A DNA stretch of 64,000 nucleotides from Methanolobus vulcani. GTDB lineage: Archaea; Halobacteriota; Methanosarcinia; Methanosarcinales; Methanosarcinaceae. The notes under the pieces are model-generated. The model had not been told where the DNA came from, did no database searches, and worked only from the letters and a program-made list of their open reading frames with translations. This document shows, one piece after another, positions 55,887 through 64,000 of this stretch (position 1 is the stretch's first letter; each line of letters starts with the position of its first letter). The position numbers were made by a program, and so were the translations under genes. The DNA is taken from positions 62,001 through 126,000 of the forward strand of contig NZ_VIAQ01000008.1 of NCBI RefSeq assembly GCF_006546655.1. Direction: 5' to 3'.

Positions 55887-57925
55887 CAGTAGTCCCTTCT
55901 TTTATAAGATAGTTCTTTATATTTTATTCTGAATTCCGTACCGTTGCCTCTGATAAGCTCTATGCTGCCTTCTATTTGTTCCACTAATGAAACAACTAGT
56001 TGCATTCCCAATGAGTCCGTGTTCATGAAATCCAGGTCTTCCGGGAATCCGATCCCGTTATCCCTTATTGTTAACATGTATTGACCATCTAAACCTGGAA
56101 CTATCTCTATGAATATTTCCCCCTTATGGTCTTCAAAAGCATGTTTCAGGGAATTTGAAACGATCTCATTGATGATAAGCCCAAGAGGTATGGCTGTATC
56201 AATATCCTGTGTTACGTTTTTAATCTTTATATTAATTTTGATATTTTCCGGGTCGTAGTCATATGTATTTAGAAGATATTTACTCAGAGTTTCTATGTAC
56301 GAGAAAAGTTCGATGTTTTCAAGGTCAGTAGACTGGTAAAGTTTCTCATGTGCAATTGCCATTGATTTTGCACGGTTCTGGCTTTTACGGAAAGCTTCAA
56401 TAGTTTCCCTGTCAGTGAATTTTCGGGACTGAAGACGCAACATGCTGGATATTATCTGGAGATTGTTCTTGACACGGTGGTGAACTTCTTTTAGGAGGAT
56501 ATCCTTCCTTCGCATCTCCTCTGCCTGCTTGATCTCTGTGATATCCTTGACCACTGCAAGGACTTCGTCATCACCAATGACAACGAATCTAACCTCAAAA
56601 TCTCTCATTTCTCTTTTTACAGGCATTGTATAATGCATTGTATGTGTTTTGTTTGTCCTGAGAGCTTCTTCGATAATATCGAGTTCCATTTCTGCAATGT
56701 GTGCCGGAAGCATATCCTCAAGTGTAATATTAAGGTCAGTTTCAGGTGATTCGTATATGCAATTGTCAGTGGAGAGTTTATAGTTGCATATGGTTCCATC
56801 CTGCTTTACCTGGAACATCATATCAGGCATGGCCTGCAAAATAGCATTGATGGTTGCATCCCTTTTGACAACAAGTCTCTGTGATTTTTCAAGTGATTCA
56901 AGCATTTTATTTATGGAGTCGCTGAGACTTGAAAGTTCGTCACTTCCGCCATTTGAGACTCTTTTTGCAATGTCACTGTTTTTAGCAATTTCTCCAACTT
57001 CATTCCGGAGTTTTTTAAGGTGTGAAATATGAGATCGCTCAAGAAGTAGGATAATCACAGCCCCGAATACGATTCCGGTAAGTACAAGAACCACAAGGAA
57101 ATAGTTAATGGCATTTACTCCCTGCTGATGAATATTTCGAAGCATTCCAATTTCAATGGAAAATGCATTGTTCCCGTATACGTCATTGAAATTCACATAG
57201 GAATATATCCGGGTATCATCAGTGACAGTAACAATACTGCGATTTGAAAAATCCTCTCTCAGGAATGAAATGTTTTTGGTAATATTAGTGTTATTTGTGT
57301 TAGTTATGTTTTCCAGATTGACAATAAGGTTTGTAGTTTCATGCAGTCTTGTAATTTCATCCTGGTCAATGAACCTGCCCATAATTACAGTTCCGGCTAT
57401 TGGACCACTTAAATCACTTTTCACAACAGGTTGTGATGTTATCATCAGAGGCTTTTTATCAAATACAAGAAAACCGGTTATTCTACTACTGTAATCAGTA
57501 TGTTCCAGAAGATATGGATTGCTTTTCAGGTGCTCTTCCAGTTCTATTATTGCTGATGTATTATTGTTTTCAATTGATTTTTCAAAAACCAATGTTCCTG
57601 TTTCATTGTAGAAAAACATAAAATCAAGTCTTTGGTTATGAAATGTTTCATCCATGAGGTATTTTTCAGCATAATCGCTGCTGTTTCCCTGAATAAAATA
57701 GTATGTTTCATTCCACACAGACCAGTCTGCAGCTTTATTTTCAAGATCCTGACTGTCAAGTATTAACATGTTTTTGACGCAAATGGCGTTCTTAATAGCA
57801 TCTTCCTCTTCCAGTTTATCATAACTGTCAATGACAATGGAATGTGAACTCAGATATATGAAGAGTATAAGACCGATAAGAGTTGCACCTATAATGCCAA
57901 GTGTTTTTTTCTGCAGTGTCGCCAT
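55886..57925 (-). CDS. membrane sensor histidine kinase (CHASE4-HAMP-PAS-HisKA_2)
   Basis: Protein of 679 residues. An N-terminal helix (about 8-28) precedes an extracellular CHASE4-like domain (AADWSVWNETYYFI) running to a second helix (about 275-297). HAMP and PAS (MPDMMFQVKQDGTICNYKL) follow, then a HisKA_2 dimerisation domain with phospho-His in LLKEVHHRVKNNLQIISSML, and a HATPase domain with N box NEIVSNSLKHAF and G box RDNGIGFPEDL. It probably senses a small extracellular molecule and phosphorylates the response regulator encoded next. Confidence 0.92.
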   Translation of the reverse strand: MATLQKKTLGIIGATLIGLILFIYLSSHSIVIDSYDKLEEEDAIKNAICVKNMLILDSQDLENKAADWSVWNETYYFIQGNSSDYAEKYLMDETFHNQRLDFMFFYNETGTLVFEKSIENNNTSAIIELEEHLKSNPYLLEHTDYSSRITGFLVFDKKPLMITSQPVVKSDLSGPIAGTVIMGRFIDQDEITRLHETTNLIVNLENITNTNNTNITKNISFLREDFSNRSIVTVTDDTRIYSYVNFNDVYGNNAFSIEIGMLRNIHQQGVNAINYFLVVLVLTGIVFGAVIILLLERSHISHLKKLRNEVGEIAKNSDIAKRVSNGGSDELSSLSDSINKMLESLEKSQRLVVKRDATINAILQAMPDMMFQVKQDGTICNYKLSTDNCIYESPETDLNITLEDMLPAHIAEMELDIIEEALRTNKTHTMHYTMPVKREMRDFEVRFVVIGDDEVLAVVKDITEIKQAEEMRRKDILLKEVHHRVKNNLQIISSMLRLQSRKFTDRETIEAFRKSQNRAKSMAIAHEKLYQSTDLENIELFSYIETLSKYLLNTYDYDPENIKINIKIKNVTQDIDTAIPLGLIINEIVSNSLKHAFEDHKGEIFIEIVPGLDGQYMLTIRDNGIGFPEDLDFMNTDSLGMQLVVSLVEQIEGSIELIRGNGTEFRIKYKELSYKRRDY

Positions 57926-58213
57926 TCGCTTGCCTTTTTAATTGAATACTAATTTTTCATTTATTTAGTATGCTCTGGTTTGTTATATAACTGCCTTTTA
58001 ATTTATATGACTATATAATTGTTTCCTGCAACTGTGCATTTTTTGGAATGTATCTAAAATGCAGTGTCAATGCACATCTAAAATAAACCGTATTTTTCGT
58101 ACAAATGCGCAATAATATCCTCAAAAACAGAAAATAATGTAACAAAAAATAGATGGCTTGCAGAAATATTATGTTCCCGCAAGCAGCTATTGAAGTAAGT
58201 ATTCTAAAAAAAC
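57926..58213. promoter_or_regulatory. intergenic region between the kinase and tldE
   Basis: About 290 AT-rich bases. On the minus strand TTATATAACAAACC near 57976-57989 is a likely TATA region for the kinase gene. A GCTTGC/GCAAGC inverted repeat (58156-58161 and 58179-58184) near the end of tldE may be a weak terminator. No gene is seen. Confidence 0.35.
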
Positions 58214-59533
58214 TTAACCAACTACACTCATGTCAGAGACTCTGATGGATGGAGTGATAGTTCCGCCAACCTTGCGAACATCGGTTCCGGCTCCGTTGAT
58301 ATTTTTCAACATATTAAATATATTGCCGGATATCATGAGTGATTTAATAGGCTTGTCCAGCTTTCCATCTTTAATGGTGAATGCATTACGTGCTTCCACT
58401 GAAAAATCACCGGATATGGCGTTGGCAGTGTGAGCACCAATTACTGTGTTTACGTAAACACCATTGTCAGTATCAGCTATTATGTCACAACTTGGGAAAT
58501 CGATAATGAAATTCCTTGACCCTACGGAAGGTGTTGAAAAATATGAATTACGAGAAGCATTACCTGTGCTTTCCACACCATCTTTCCCTGCGGTGTAAGT
58601 GTCATACAGATATGACCTGAACACTCCATTATCAATAACAGTTGTTCTGCGTGATGCTACTCCTTCATCATCTGCAATTCCGGTGTCAATACCACCTTCA
58701 AGCAGTCCGTCATCGTATATGGAGAGTTTCTCGTTTGCGATGATCTCATCCTTGCTTCCAATAAGGTTCGAACGTCCTTTTTGTACGTTGTCAGCATCAA
58801 TTGATGGAATGAATGCATTTTCTATGAGGTCAGAGAATGCAAATGGATGTATCACAACTTCTGTTTTATGAGGCTCAATGGAAATAGTGTCCTGTGACTT
58901 CTTTGCAAGTTCTGCGGCATTCTTTCCGATTGCTGCAAAATCAATGTCATTCTTACGTGATATTGCAAAGTCATATGCAGTAGACGTTTCACCTGAATTT
59001 GTGATCACATCCACAAATCCTGATATACCAGTGCCCTCTTCCGAAACTTCAATTCCGTTGCTGTTCAGTATGAGTCTCTCGCCATGGCTTCGGCTGAAAC
59101 TTCCGGATGTAACTATGATTTCTGGTGTATTCTTTGCAGCTTCTATCATTTCCATTGTATGGCCGATGCATTCATCGAGTTCCATATTCTGGATATCCCT
59201 GTCAAGAATGCCTGCTACAGTTGGATATTTCTGGTTGGAAGGCAGTTCTTTCCAGTCAGGGTCAGCATCCTGTGTTTTTGCAGAGCTAACAGCATTTTTT
59301 GCAGCTTCATCAATGTAACTCATAATATTGGTACTGGAAAATCCCACTGCACCATCAACAATAGCACGAATGCCTATTCCAGTTGTGATATTTTCCTTCG
59401 CACCTTCTATCATATCTTTCTGGATACTGACAGAGGTCTTCTGGCTTTTCACAATATAAACTTCAGCTTCCTTCGCACCATATTTTGTGGCTGCTTTCAG
59501 AGCTTTTTCAGCAAGGTCGTACATTTCATGCAC
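58214..59533 (-). CDS. tldE: TldE/PmbA family metalloprotease subunit
   Basis: Protein of 439 residues, the inactive-site partner in the heterodimeric TldD/TldE protease. It carries the family fold (KYGAKEAEVYIVKSQKTSVS at the N-terminus; SYLYDTYTAGKDGVESTGNASR and ISGDFSVEARNAFTIKDGKL towards the C-terminus) but lacks the HExxxH motif present in TldD. The complex processes peptides such as modified-peptide precursors and degrades unfolded peptides. Its start overlaps the tldD stop by eight bases, so both subunits are made together. Confidence 0.92.
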   Translation of the reverse strand: MHEMYDLAEKALKAATKYGAKEAEVYIVKSQKTSVSIQKDMIEGAKENITTGIGIRAIVDGAVGFSSTNIMSYIDEAAKNAVSSAKTQDADPDWKELPSNQKYPTVAGILDRDIQNMELDECIGHTMEMIEAAKNTPEIIVTSGSFSRSHGERLILNSNGIEVSEEGTGISGFVDVITNSGETSTAYDFAISRKNDIDFAAIGKNAAELAKKSQDTISIEPHKTEVVIHPFAFSDLIENAFIPSIDADNVQKGRSNLIGSKDEIIANEKLSIYDDGLLEGGIDTGIADDEGVASRRTTVIDNGVFRSYLYDTYTAGKDGVESTGNASRNSYFSTPSVGSRNFIIDFPSCDIIADTDNGVYVNTVIGAHTANAISGDFSVEARNAFTIKDGKLDKPIKSLMISGNIFNMLKNINGAGTDVRKVGGTITPSIRVSDMSVVG

Positions 59534-60887
59534 CTCCTACCATTGCTTCGGATATCATAAGGTGCGGGGAACCATCGGTGACAGGCACAAGCTGACCGCC
59601 TTTTCCACATCTTCCTGAGTTCATTTTCAGGTCATTACCAACCATTTTCACATTATTGAGAATTTCAAGGATCTTTCCGGAAAGTGAGACGTCCCTGATG
59701 AGTGTCGTGAGCTTTCCATCCTCAATAAGGTATCCTTTTTCAGCATTGAACTGGAACACACCTTCTCCAGTGTTCACCTGTCCACCCCTGGAACCGATAA
59801 GGTACATTCCGTTTCCAATTTCCTCAAGCATTTCTTCGAATTTTGAGTTTCCGTTGTCGATGTATGTGTTACTCATACGGACAATAGGTCTGGAGTGTCC
59901 CTGGGCACGGCAATGTCCTGGTGTTCCTCCAAGTTTTGCGGCTGTTTCTCTGGAGTGAAGGTATGATTTGAGTACACCACTATCTATAATGGTTGTTTTC
60001 TCAGTCTGTGAACCTTCATCATCAAATGGGAAATAACCATATTCATGCATGGTAGGATCATCTATAATAGTTACAAGTGGGGAAGCTATTGATTCACCTA
60101 TGCGGTTCTCAAGGACTGAGCTTCCTTCAAGAACGAGGTCTGCTTCAGAAGCATGTCCAACAGCTTCATGGGCAAAAACTCCAGCGAGTTCAGGGTCAAG
60201 TATAACCGGCATGTTTCCACCTTTTGCAGGTTTTGCATCAAGGAGCTGTAATGCACTGTTTGCAGCGTCTTCTGCAAGTTCTGCGGCATTATATTTATCA
60301 AATATCTCATAGCCCGTAACACCAAAGCGGCTTTCTCTTCCTGCCTGGTACAGTCCTTCTCTTGAAGCCACAGCACTAATAGCGAATCCAGTACGCACGA
60401 CATCATATTCTCCTTCAACTCCTGTGGAATCAGTGTACATGACCTTGTATGATGATTCGCTGTACACAGCACTTGTGCTGCTGATGCCTTCTTTTTTAGC
60501 ATATTTCCCGAACTCTTTCAGGTTGCCGACCTTTTCTTCAAGAGAGATATCAAGAGGATTTTTCTTAACCTTTGGAGTATTAGAGACTACAGGGCTTGCT
60601 ATATCCTGCATCTTCACCTTTTCTTTTGGTGATTTCTCATTCATGCTCACAGCAAGTTCAGAGGCTGCACGTATGGCTTTTTCAACATCGAAATCTCCGT
60701 CTGCGGAAGTGAATCCCCAGGAACCGCCCTTAAGTGCTCTGACGGCTGCTCCTTTTGTAAAATTGACAGATATCTGTTCTATCTTGCCATTATCAAGGAC
60801 AATAGACGTTGTAGTCCCCTCAATGATCCTTGTATCAAAAAAGTCTACACTATGCATTATTAACTCCTCACTTTGTAAATGAAACAA
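59526..60887 (-). CDS. tldD: TldD metalloprotease catalytic subunit
   Basis: Protein of 453 residues with the zinc motif AGVFAHEAVGHASEADLVLEG (HExxxH, His residues near 238-242 region) and downstream GTPGHCRAQGHSRPIVRMSNTYI, plus the C-terminal GRCGKGGQLVPVTDGSPHLMI. It is the catalytic half of the TldD/TldE protease. The frame begins at 60887, but LIMHSVDFFDTRI suggests the ATG about ten codons later (near 60857) as an alternative start. It lies 30 bases after the LonB gene on the same strand. Confidence 0.92.
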   Translation of the reverse strand: MFHLQSEELIMHSVDFFDTRIIEGTTTSIVLDNGKIEQISVNFTKGAAVRALKGGSWGFTSADGDFDVEKAIRAASELAVSMNEKSPKEKVKMQDIASPVVSNTPKVKKNPLDISLEEKVGNLKEFGKYAKKEGISSTSAVYSESSYKVMYTDSTGVEGEYDVVRTGFAISAVASREGLYQAGRESRFGVTGYEIFDKYNAAELAEDAANSALQLLDAKPAKGGNMPVILDPELAGVFAHEAVGHASEADLVLEGSSVLENRIGESIASPLVTIIDDPTMHEYGYFPFDDEGSQTEKTTIIDSGVLKSYLHSRETAAKLGGTPGHCRAQGHSRPIVRMSNTYIDNGNSKFEEMLEEIGNGMYLIGSRGGQVNTGEGVFQFNAEKGYLIEDGKLTTLIRDVSLSGKILEILNNVKMVGNDLKMNSGRCGKGGQLVPVTDGSPHLMISEAMVGGA

Positions 60888-60917
60888 AAATTTAAATAAA
60901 TAAGTAACAGCCCCTGC

Positions 60918-62819
60918 TTACACAGGGACCACTTCAGGCATTTCAGTACCGGTCTTAAGGCTGCTGAGATTCTTAAGTTTCTCAAGGATTCTTTCCTTAT
61001 CAGGACCGACAAGACTGTGTTCGATAACCTCTGCAATATTGGTTACCGGAATTATCTCTATCTTATCCTTGTATGCATCTTCGATCAGCACGTCATCCTT
61101 GTTGGATTCCGGAATAATTACCTTCTTTATGCCTGCTCTTGCTGCAGCTTCTATTTTATAGGTTGCACCACCGATAGGAAGTACATCTCCTCTGACAGAT
61201 AGTGAACCTGTCATGGCTACAGACTGGTCAATTGGGATGTTCTCAAGAGCTGATATGACGGCAGTAGCAATAGATATGGATGCACTGTCACCTTCCACAC
61301 CCTCATATGTTCCGATGAACTGGATGTGGATGTCATGGTTGATTATGTCCTTACCTGTTACATTCTTGATAACAGCAGACACATTCTGTACAGCTTCCTT
61401 TGCTATATCCTTCAACATACCTGTTGCAATAACCTTTCCTTCCGAGTTTGAAAGTGATGGTGCGACTCCTGCCATAATCGGAAGTACAATACCTGAATCT
61501 CCTCCCATTACTGCAAGACCGTTTACCTTTCCAACTTCGTTTCCGTATTTCTTGAAAAGCTGGTAATCGTTCTTGCGTTCAAGGTAACTGTCTGCAAGCT
61601 GCTGTTCGATCGACCTTGCCATCTTCTTTGCACCAAGCACATGATTTGCAGTAACAACAGGTGCATCTTCTGAGTGAGCAATGTCACCTGCAACTCTCAC
61701 AAGACCACCAAGGTCACGGAGTTTCAGTGTGAGATGTCCTTTTCTGCCTGCTCTTCTCTGAGCTTCACGGATAACTTCATCAACAGCAGTCTGATCAAAT
61801 GGTGGGATATGACCATCTCTCATGACTTCCTGCGCAACGAACCTGACAAGAGTCTTACGGTTTTCCGGATTGTCCTCCATGGATTCTCTCATGAAAAGCT
61901 CGTATCCGTAACCCTTTATACGGGATCTGAGCGCAGGATGCATCTTTTCCATTGCATCAAGATTACCTGCTGCCACCATGATAAAGTCACATGGAACCGG
62001 TTCGGTCTTGACAAGTGCGCCTGAACTCCTTTCGGATTGTCCGGTTATAGGATATTCCTTTTCCTGGAGAGCTGTAAGCAAGCTCTGCTGAGATTCAAGA
62101 CTGAGAGTATTGATCTCATCAATAAACAGCACACCCTTGTGTGATTTGTGAATGTCACCGCTTTCTACCCTGTCATGGGCAGGTGTTTCAAGACCACCTG
62201 ACTGGAAAGGGTCGTGCCTGACATCACCAAGGAGCGCACCTGCATGTGTGCCTGTTGCATCAAGGAATGGTGCATGCTCCTTCTGGTAGTTTGAAACAAT
62301 GAGCTTTGGAATCATCATTTCTTCTTTTGGCATGAATTGGCGTGTAAGGAGCAATATCATGATCGCCGCAATAATACCCCACAGGAGCTGGCCGACGTAG
62401 AATGAATAGATAATGATACCAAATACAAGTATCATCATCAGCATATTACGTGACTGGGCCTTTTTCTGTGCTTCCAGCTTGTGCGCCATTACGATCTCCC
62501 TGCCTTTTCCGGCAGGAACAGAACGTATTTTCGGATTATTGTTATCTTCAGGATTGGGGTATGCGAGTATATCCTGTAGTTCTTCTTTTGGAAGAAGTTC
62601 AGCCATAGCCTTAGAAAGAAGGGATTTACCCGTACCAGGGCTTCCTATCATCATTACATGCCTTCTCTGGCTAGCTGCTTTTTTTACCACCTCCACCGCA
62701 TGTTCCTGACCAATTATCTGATCTATTAAAAGTTCCGGAACATCTATGGAGTCTGTGGTTTCGAAATTGTCCTCGTACAGTTCAATCTCTTCACTAGAAT
62801 CAGTAGTCTCTTTTTCCAT
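60918..62819 (-). CDS. lonB: membrane-anchored ATP-dependent protease LonB
   Basis: Archaeal Lon of 633 residues. The AAA+ domain has Walker A GSPGTGKSLLSKAMAELLP (about 58-76) and is interrupted by two membrane helices (about 125-160), the hallmark of archaeal LonB. Walker B is GVLFIDEINTL, and the C-terminal protease domain has the Ser-Lys dyad with Ser in GVEGDSASISIATAV and Lys in the following GGATYKIEAAARAGIKKVI. It degrades damaged and regulatory proteins at the membrane. The promoter carries a palindrome next to the TATA box. Confidence 0.95.
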   Translation of the reverse strand: MEKETTDSSEEIELYEDNFETTDSIDVPELLIDQIIGQEHAVEVVKKAASQRRHVMMIGSPGTGKSLLSKAMAELLPKEELQDILAYPNPEDNNNPKIRSVPAGKGREIVMAHKLEAQKKAQSRNMLMMILVFGIIIYSFYVGQLLWGIIAAIMILLLTRQFMPKEEMMIPKLIVSNYQKEHAPFLDATGTHAGALLGDVRHDPFQSGGLETPAHDRVESGDIHKSHKGVLFIDEINTLSLESQQSLLTALQEKEYPITGQSERSSGALVKTEPVPCDFIMVAAGNLDAMEKMHPALRSRIKGYGYELFMRESMEDNPENRKTLVRFVAQEVMRDGHIPPFDQTAVDEVIREAQRRAGRKGHLTLKLRDLGGLVRVAGDIAHSEDAPVVTANHVLGAKKMARSIEQQLADSYLERKNDYQLFKKYGNEVGKVNGLAVMGGDSGIVLPIMAGVAPSLSNSEGKVIATGMLKDIAKEAVQNVSAVIKNVTGKDIINHDIHIQFIGTYEGVEGDSASISIATAVISALENIPIDQSVAMTGSLSVRGDVLPIGGATYKIEAAARAGIKKVIIPESNKDDVLIEDAYKDKIEIIPVTNIAEVIEHSLVGPDKERILEKLKNLSSLKTGTEMPEVVPV

Positions 62820-62846
62820 AGTCTTCTCGCAAGTTTTGTGGTTTGT

Positions 62847-62876
62847 TCAAGTTGTACGTACAAAATATATACTTGA
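62847..62876 (-). promoter_or_regulatory. lonB promoter with palindromic operator candidate
   Basis: On the minus strand GTATATATTTTG provides a TATA box (62862-62872). The perfect 12-base palindrome TTGTACGTACAA (62852-62863) abuts it on the downstream side, between TATA box and predicted transcription start. TCAAGT (62847-62852) and ACTTGA (62871-62876) form an outer inverted repeat. This position suits a repressor that blocks polymerase recruitment or escape. Confidence 0.5.
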
Positions 62877-62997
62877 CGGTTTTTATAATTATGTAAGCCA
62901 AATTTATTATATTTAATTGTGAGTAAAGTTAATATGACTATAGTGGCATCAGAATATAAGAAATTATGCCTTCATTTGTTGTTCTGGACTTGATATT

Positions 62998-63444
62998 ATG
63001 AAGCTTACAGCATTTCTGATTATAGCACTTATCATGTCTTTGCTTTGGTTTTCGGCCAGCAATGACCTCATCTCTTATGGAGAAGGATATATTCATTTCA
63101 AGCAGGTCACAATGCGATTTCAGGATACAGATGTACTAATATCCATGTCCTATGATCTGGATATGTTTTCAAGTATGTATATATTTCTCTTTGGTTCACA
63201 TAATTTGGAACCTGATATTGATAATTTCTTTTCGGATTTCGATGATTTTGAAGTGCTTGAAATTGACCGCAATAATGCTGTAATATTTGCAAGGAATGTT
63301 TCACGTATAAATGGTGCATATTATCTTTATGATTCTCATGAATTGAATGGAACAGTGGATGTTTTGCTCATGGTTCTTCCGAATGGGGACACGAATAGTT
63401 TTATAGATGCAAGTTCTACTGAAGCCACATTCTATGATGTATAA
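62998..63444 (+). CDS. hypothetical secreted or membrane-anchored protein
   Basis: Protein of 148 residues with an N-terminal hydrophobic segment (LTAFLIIALIMSLLWFSA) acting as signal or anchor, then a soluble acidic domain (DIDNFFSDFDDFEVLEIDRNN) with beta-strand character. I do not recognise the family. It reads divergently from lonB and stands alone before an untranscribed-looking spacer and the tRNA gene. Confidence 0.55.
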   Translation: MKLTAFLIIALIMSLLWFSASNDLISYGEGYIHFKQVTMRFQDTDVLISMSYDLDMFSSMYIFLFGSHNLEPDIDNFFSDFDDFEVLEIDRNNAVIFARNVSRINGAYYLYDSHELNGTVDVLLMVLPNGDTNSFIDASSTEATFYDV

Positions 63445-63909
63445 AGAATTACATTTTAATCATAGTCTGTCAATTAAAACCGTTGTGTTTGTAAGTCTGG
63501 AGTGCACAATTAATGTCAGGGCATAGATGTTCATTTACATGGACATGCCGCAGGTGCTTATTTGGCTAATCCGGTATAATATGAATTATCCTTCTGAATG
63601 TTTAATTTTCAAAAGCGCCCATTGATGGTGTATTTTTCAATAGGTTTCTTCAAATGATTCTGGTTTGTTTTGAATCAGACATTTTCTATTAACATCAGAA
63701 GATGTTCAGTTGGAGATATGAATTATTGTTGGTGTTGGTCATGGATGCCGTTCTTTATATATAATATCGGGAGTTCAGTCACTTTACCCAAAAGGTTTAT
63801 TATCTATTATGCATTATGTGGGGTGCTGATAAGCGCCATGGCATGCGATAATAGCACTAAAGTGCTTTTAAGCAGCAAGGTGTTTACAGATATTTGCAAA
63901 CTGCATAAT
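63445..63909. promoter_or_regulatory. intergenic region before tRNA-Val
   Basis: About 465 bases without a convincing gene. A TTTATATATAAT element lies near 63755. The inverted repeat AGCACT-AA-AGTGCT followed by TTTT (63853-63869) resembles a terminator or operator. An open frame through 63670-63924 runs into the tRNA and shows no family features, so I do not call it. Confidence 0.4.
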
Positions 63910-63986
63910 GGGCTCGTGGTCTAGCTGGTTATGACGTCGCCTTGACATGGCGGAGGTCCGGAGTTCGACTCTCCGCGGGCCCACCA
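63910..63986 (+). tRNA. tRNA-Val (anticodon GAC), CCA encoded
   Basis: A full cloverleaf can be drawn. The acceptor stem is GGGCTCG (63910-63916) with CGGGCCC (63976-63982), and A63983 is the discriminator. The anticodon stem is TCGCC/GGCGG with loop TTGACAT, giving anticodon GAC (valine, codons GUC/GUU). The T-arm GGAG-TTCGACT-CTCC is standard. CCA at 63984-63986 is encoded in the DNA. Confidence 0.95.
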
Positions 63987-64000
63987 AAACAGTCTGCAAC

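Noticed and set aside
63670-63924. 84-residue plus-strand ORF upstream of tRNA-Val
   Set aside because: It runs into the tRNA gene, has no recognisable domain and covers a hairpin with a T-run; chance ORF.

Overview
The window comes from a methanogenic archaeon of the order Methanosarcinales, most likely a Methanosarcinaceae member close to Methanolobus or Methanococcoides. The markers are four coenzyme F430 synthesis genes (cfbE-cfbD-cfbC-cfbB), sn-glycerol-1-phosphate dehydrogenase for archaeal lipids, PurP, archaeal translation and transcription subunits (aIF2 gamma, Rpo7, Spt4, S24e, S27ae), the Kae1/Bud32 pair and membrane LonB. The DNA is moderately AT-rich. Genus-level placement is an inference; no rRNA is present.

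Layout. 1-2.6 kb (minus): the start of a GH15-like glucoamylase cut by the window edge, a hypothetical gene and an MpgP/GpgP-type HAD phosphatase. 2.7-7.7 kb (minus): the nickel-tetrapyrrole genes cfbE, cfbD, cfbC and cfbB, without cfbA nearby. 7.8-10.1 kb (minus): two conserved archaeal genes of unknown function and egsA. 10.3-13.9 kb (plus): a DUF63/SpoIIM membrane pair, purP and a RecA/KaiC-like ATPase. 14.1-17.6 kb (plus): a compact information-processing operon from aIF2 gamma to S27ae, closed by a strong hairpin terminator.

18.0-37.4 kb (plus) is an accessory surface-protein island. It starts with a DUF2162 membrane protein, an ExbB/TolQ-like channel and a DUF2149 (ExbD-like) protein. 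These lead into a giant secreted, C-terminally anchored CobN-like protein of about 2480 residues, whose N-terminal third is built of tandem repeats and PKD domains. Behind it are two copies, one intact and one decayed, of a small transcription unit with a shared structured leader: two hairpins, with compensatory changes in the first. The intact copy encodes a mini-protein that shares the CobN tail. Two large tandem subtilases with PGF-pre-PGF-type domains end the island. It appears to split the common archaeal S27ae-Kae1 neighbourhood.

37.5-42.4 kb: kae1, bud32 and rdgB as an overlapping operon, a pilin-like gene, aroA on the minus strand and a DUF488 gene. 42.4-47.9 kb (minus): htpX, then two paralogous cassettes of a secreted coiled-coil/beta-repeat protein followed by a small acidic lipoprotein, with a small calcium-loop protein between them. 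48-57.9 kb: a membrane-anchored winged-helix regulator, an ACT protein with homoserine dehydrogenase, DNA ligase, a cupredoxin-like lipoprotein that seems to have lost its copper ligands, a PAP2-type enzyme, an MFS transporter and a two-component pair. 58.2-62.8 kb (minus): TldE/TldD and LonB. The window closes with a small secreted hypothetical protein and tRNA-Val(GAC).

The most notable candidate system is the ExbB/ExbD-like motor plus extracellular CobN-like protein. Its gene content recalls the bacterial hmuSTUV haem locus, but here it sits in an archaeon without an outer membrane. The duplicated structured leader next to it is the second notable item.
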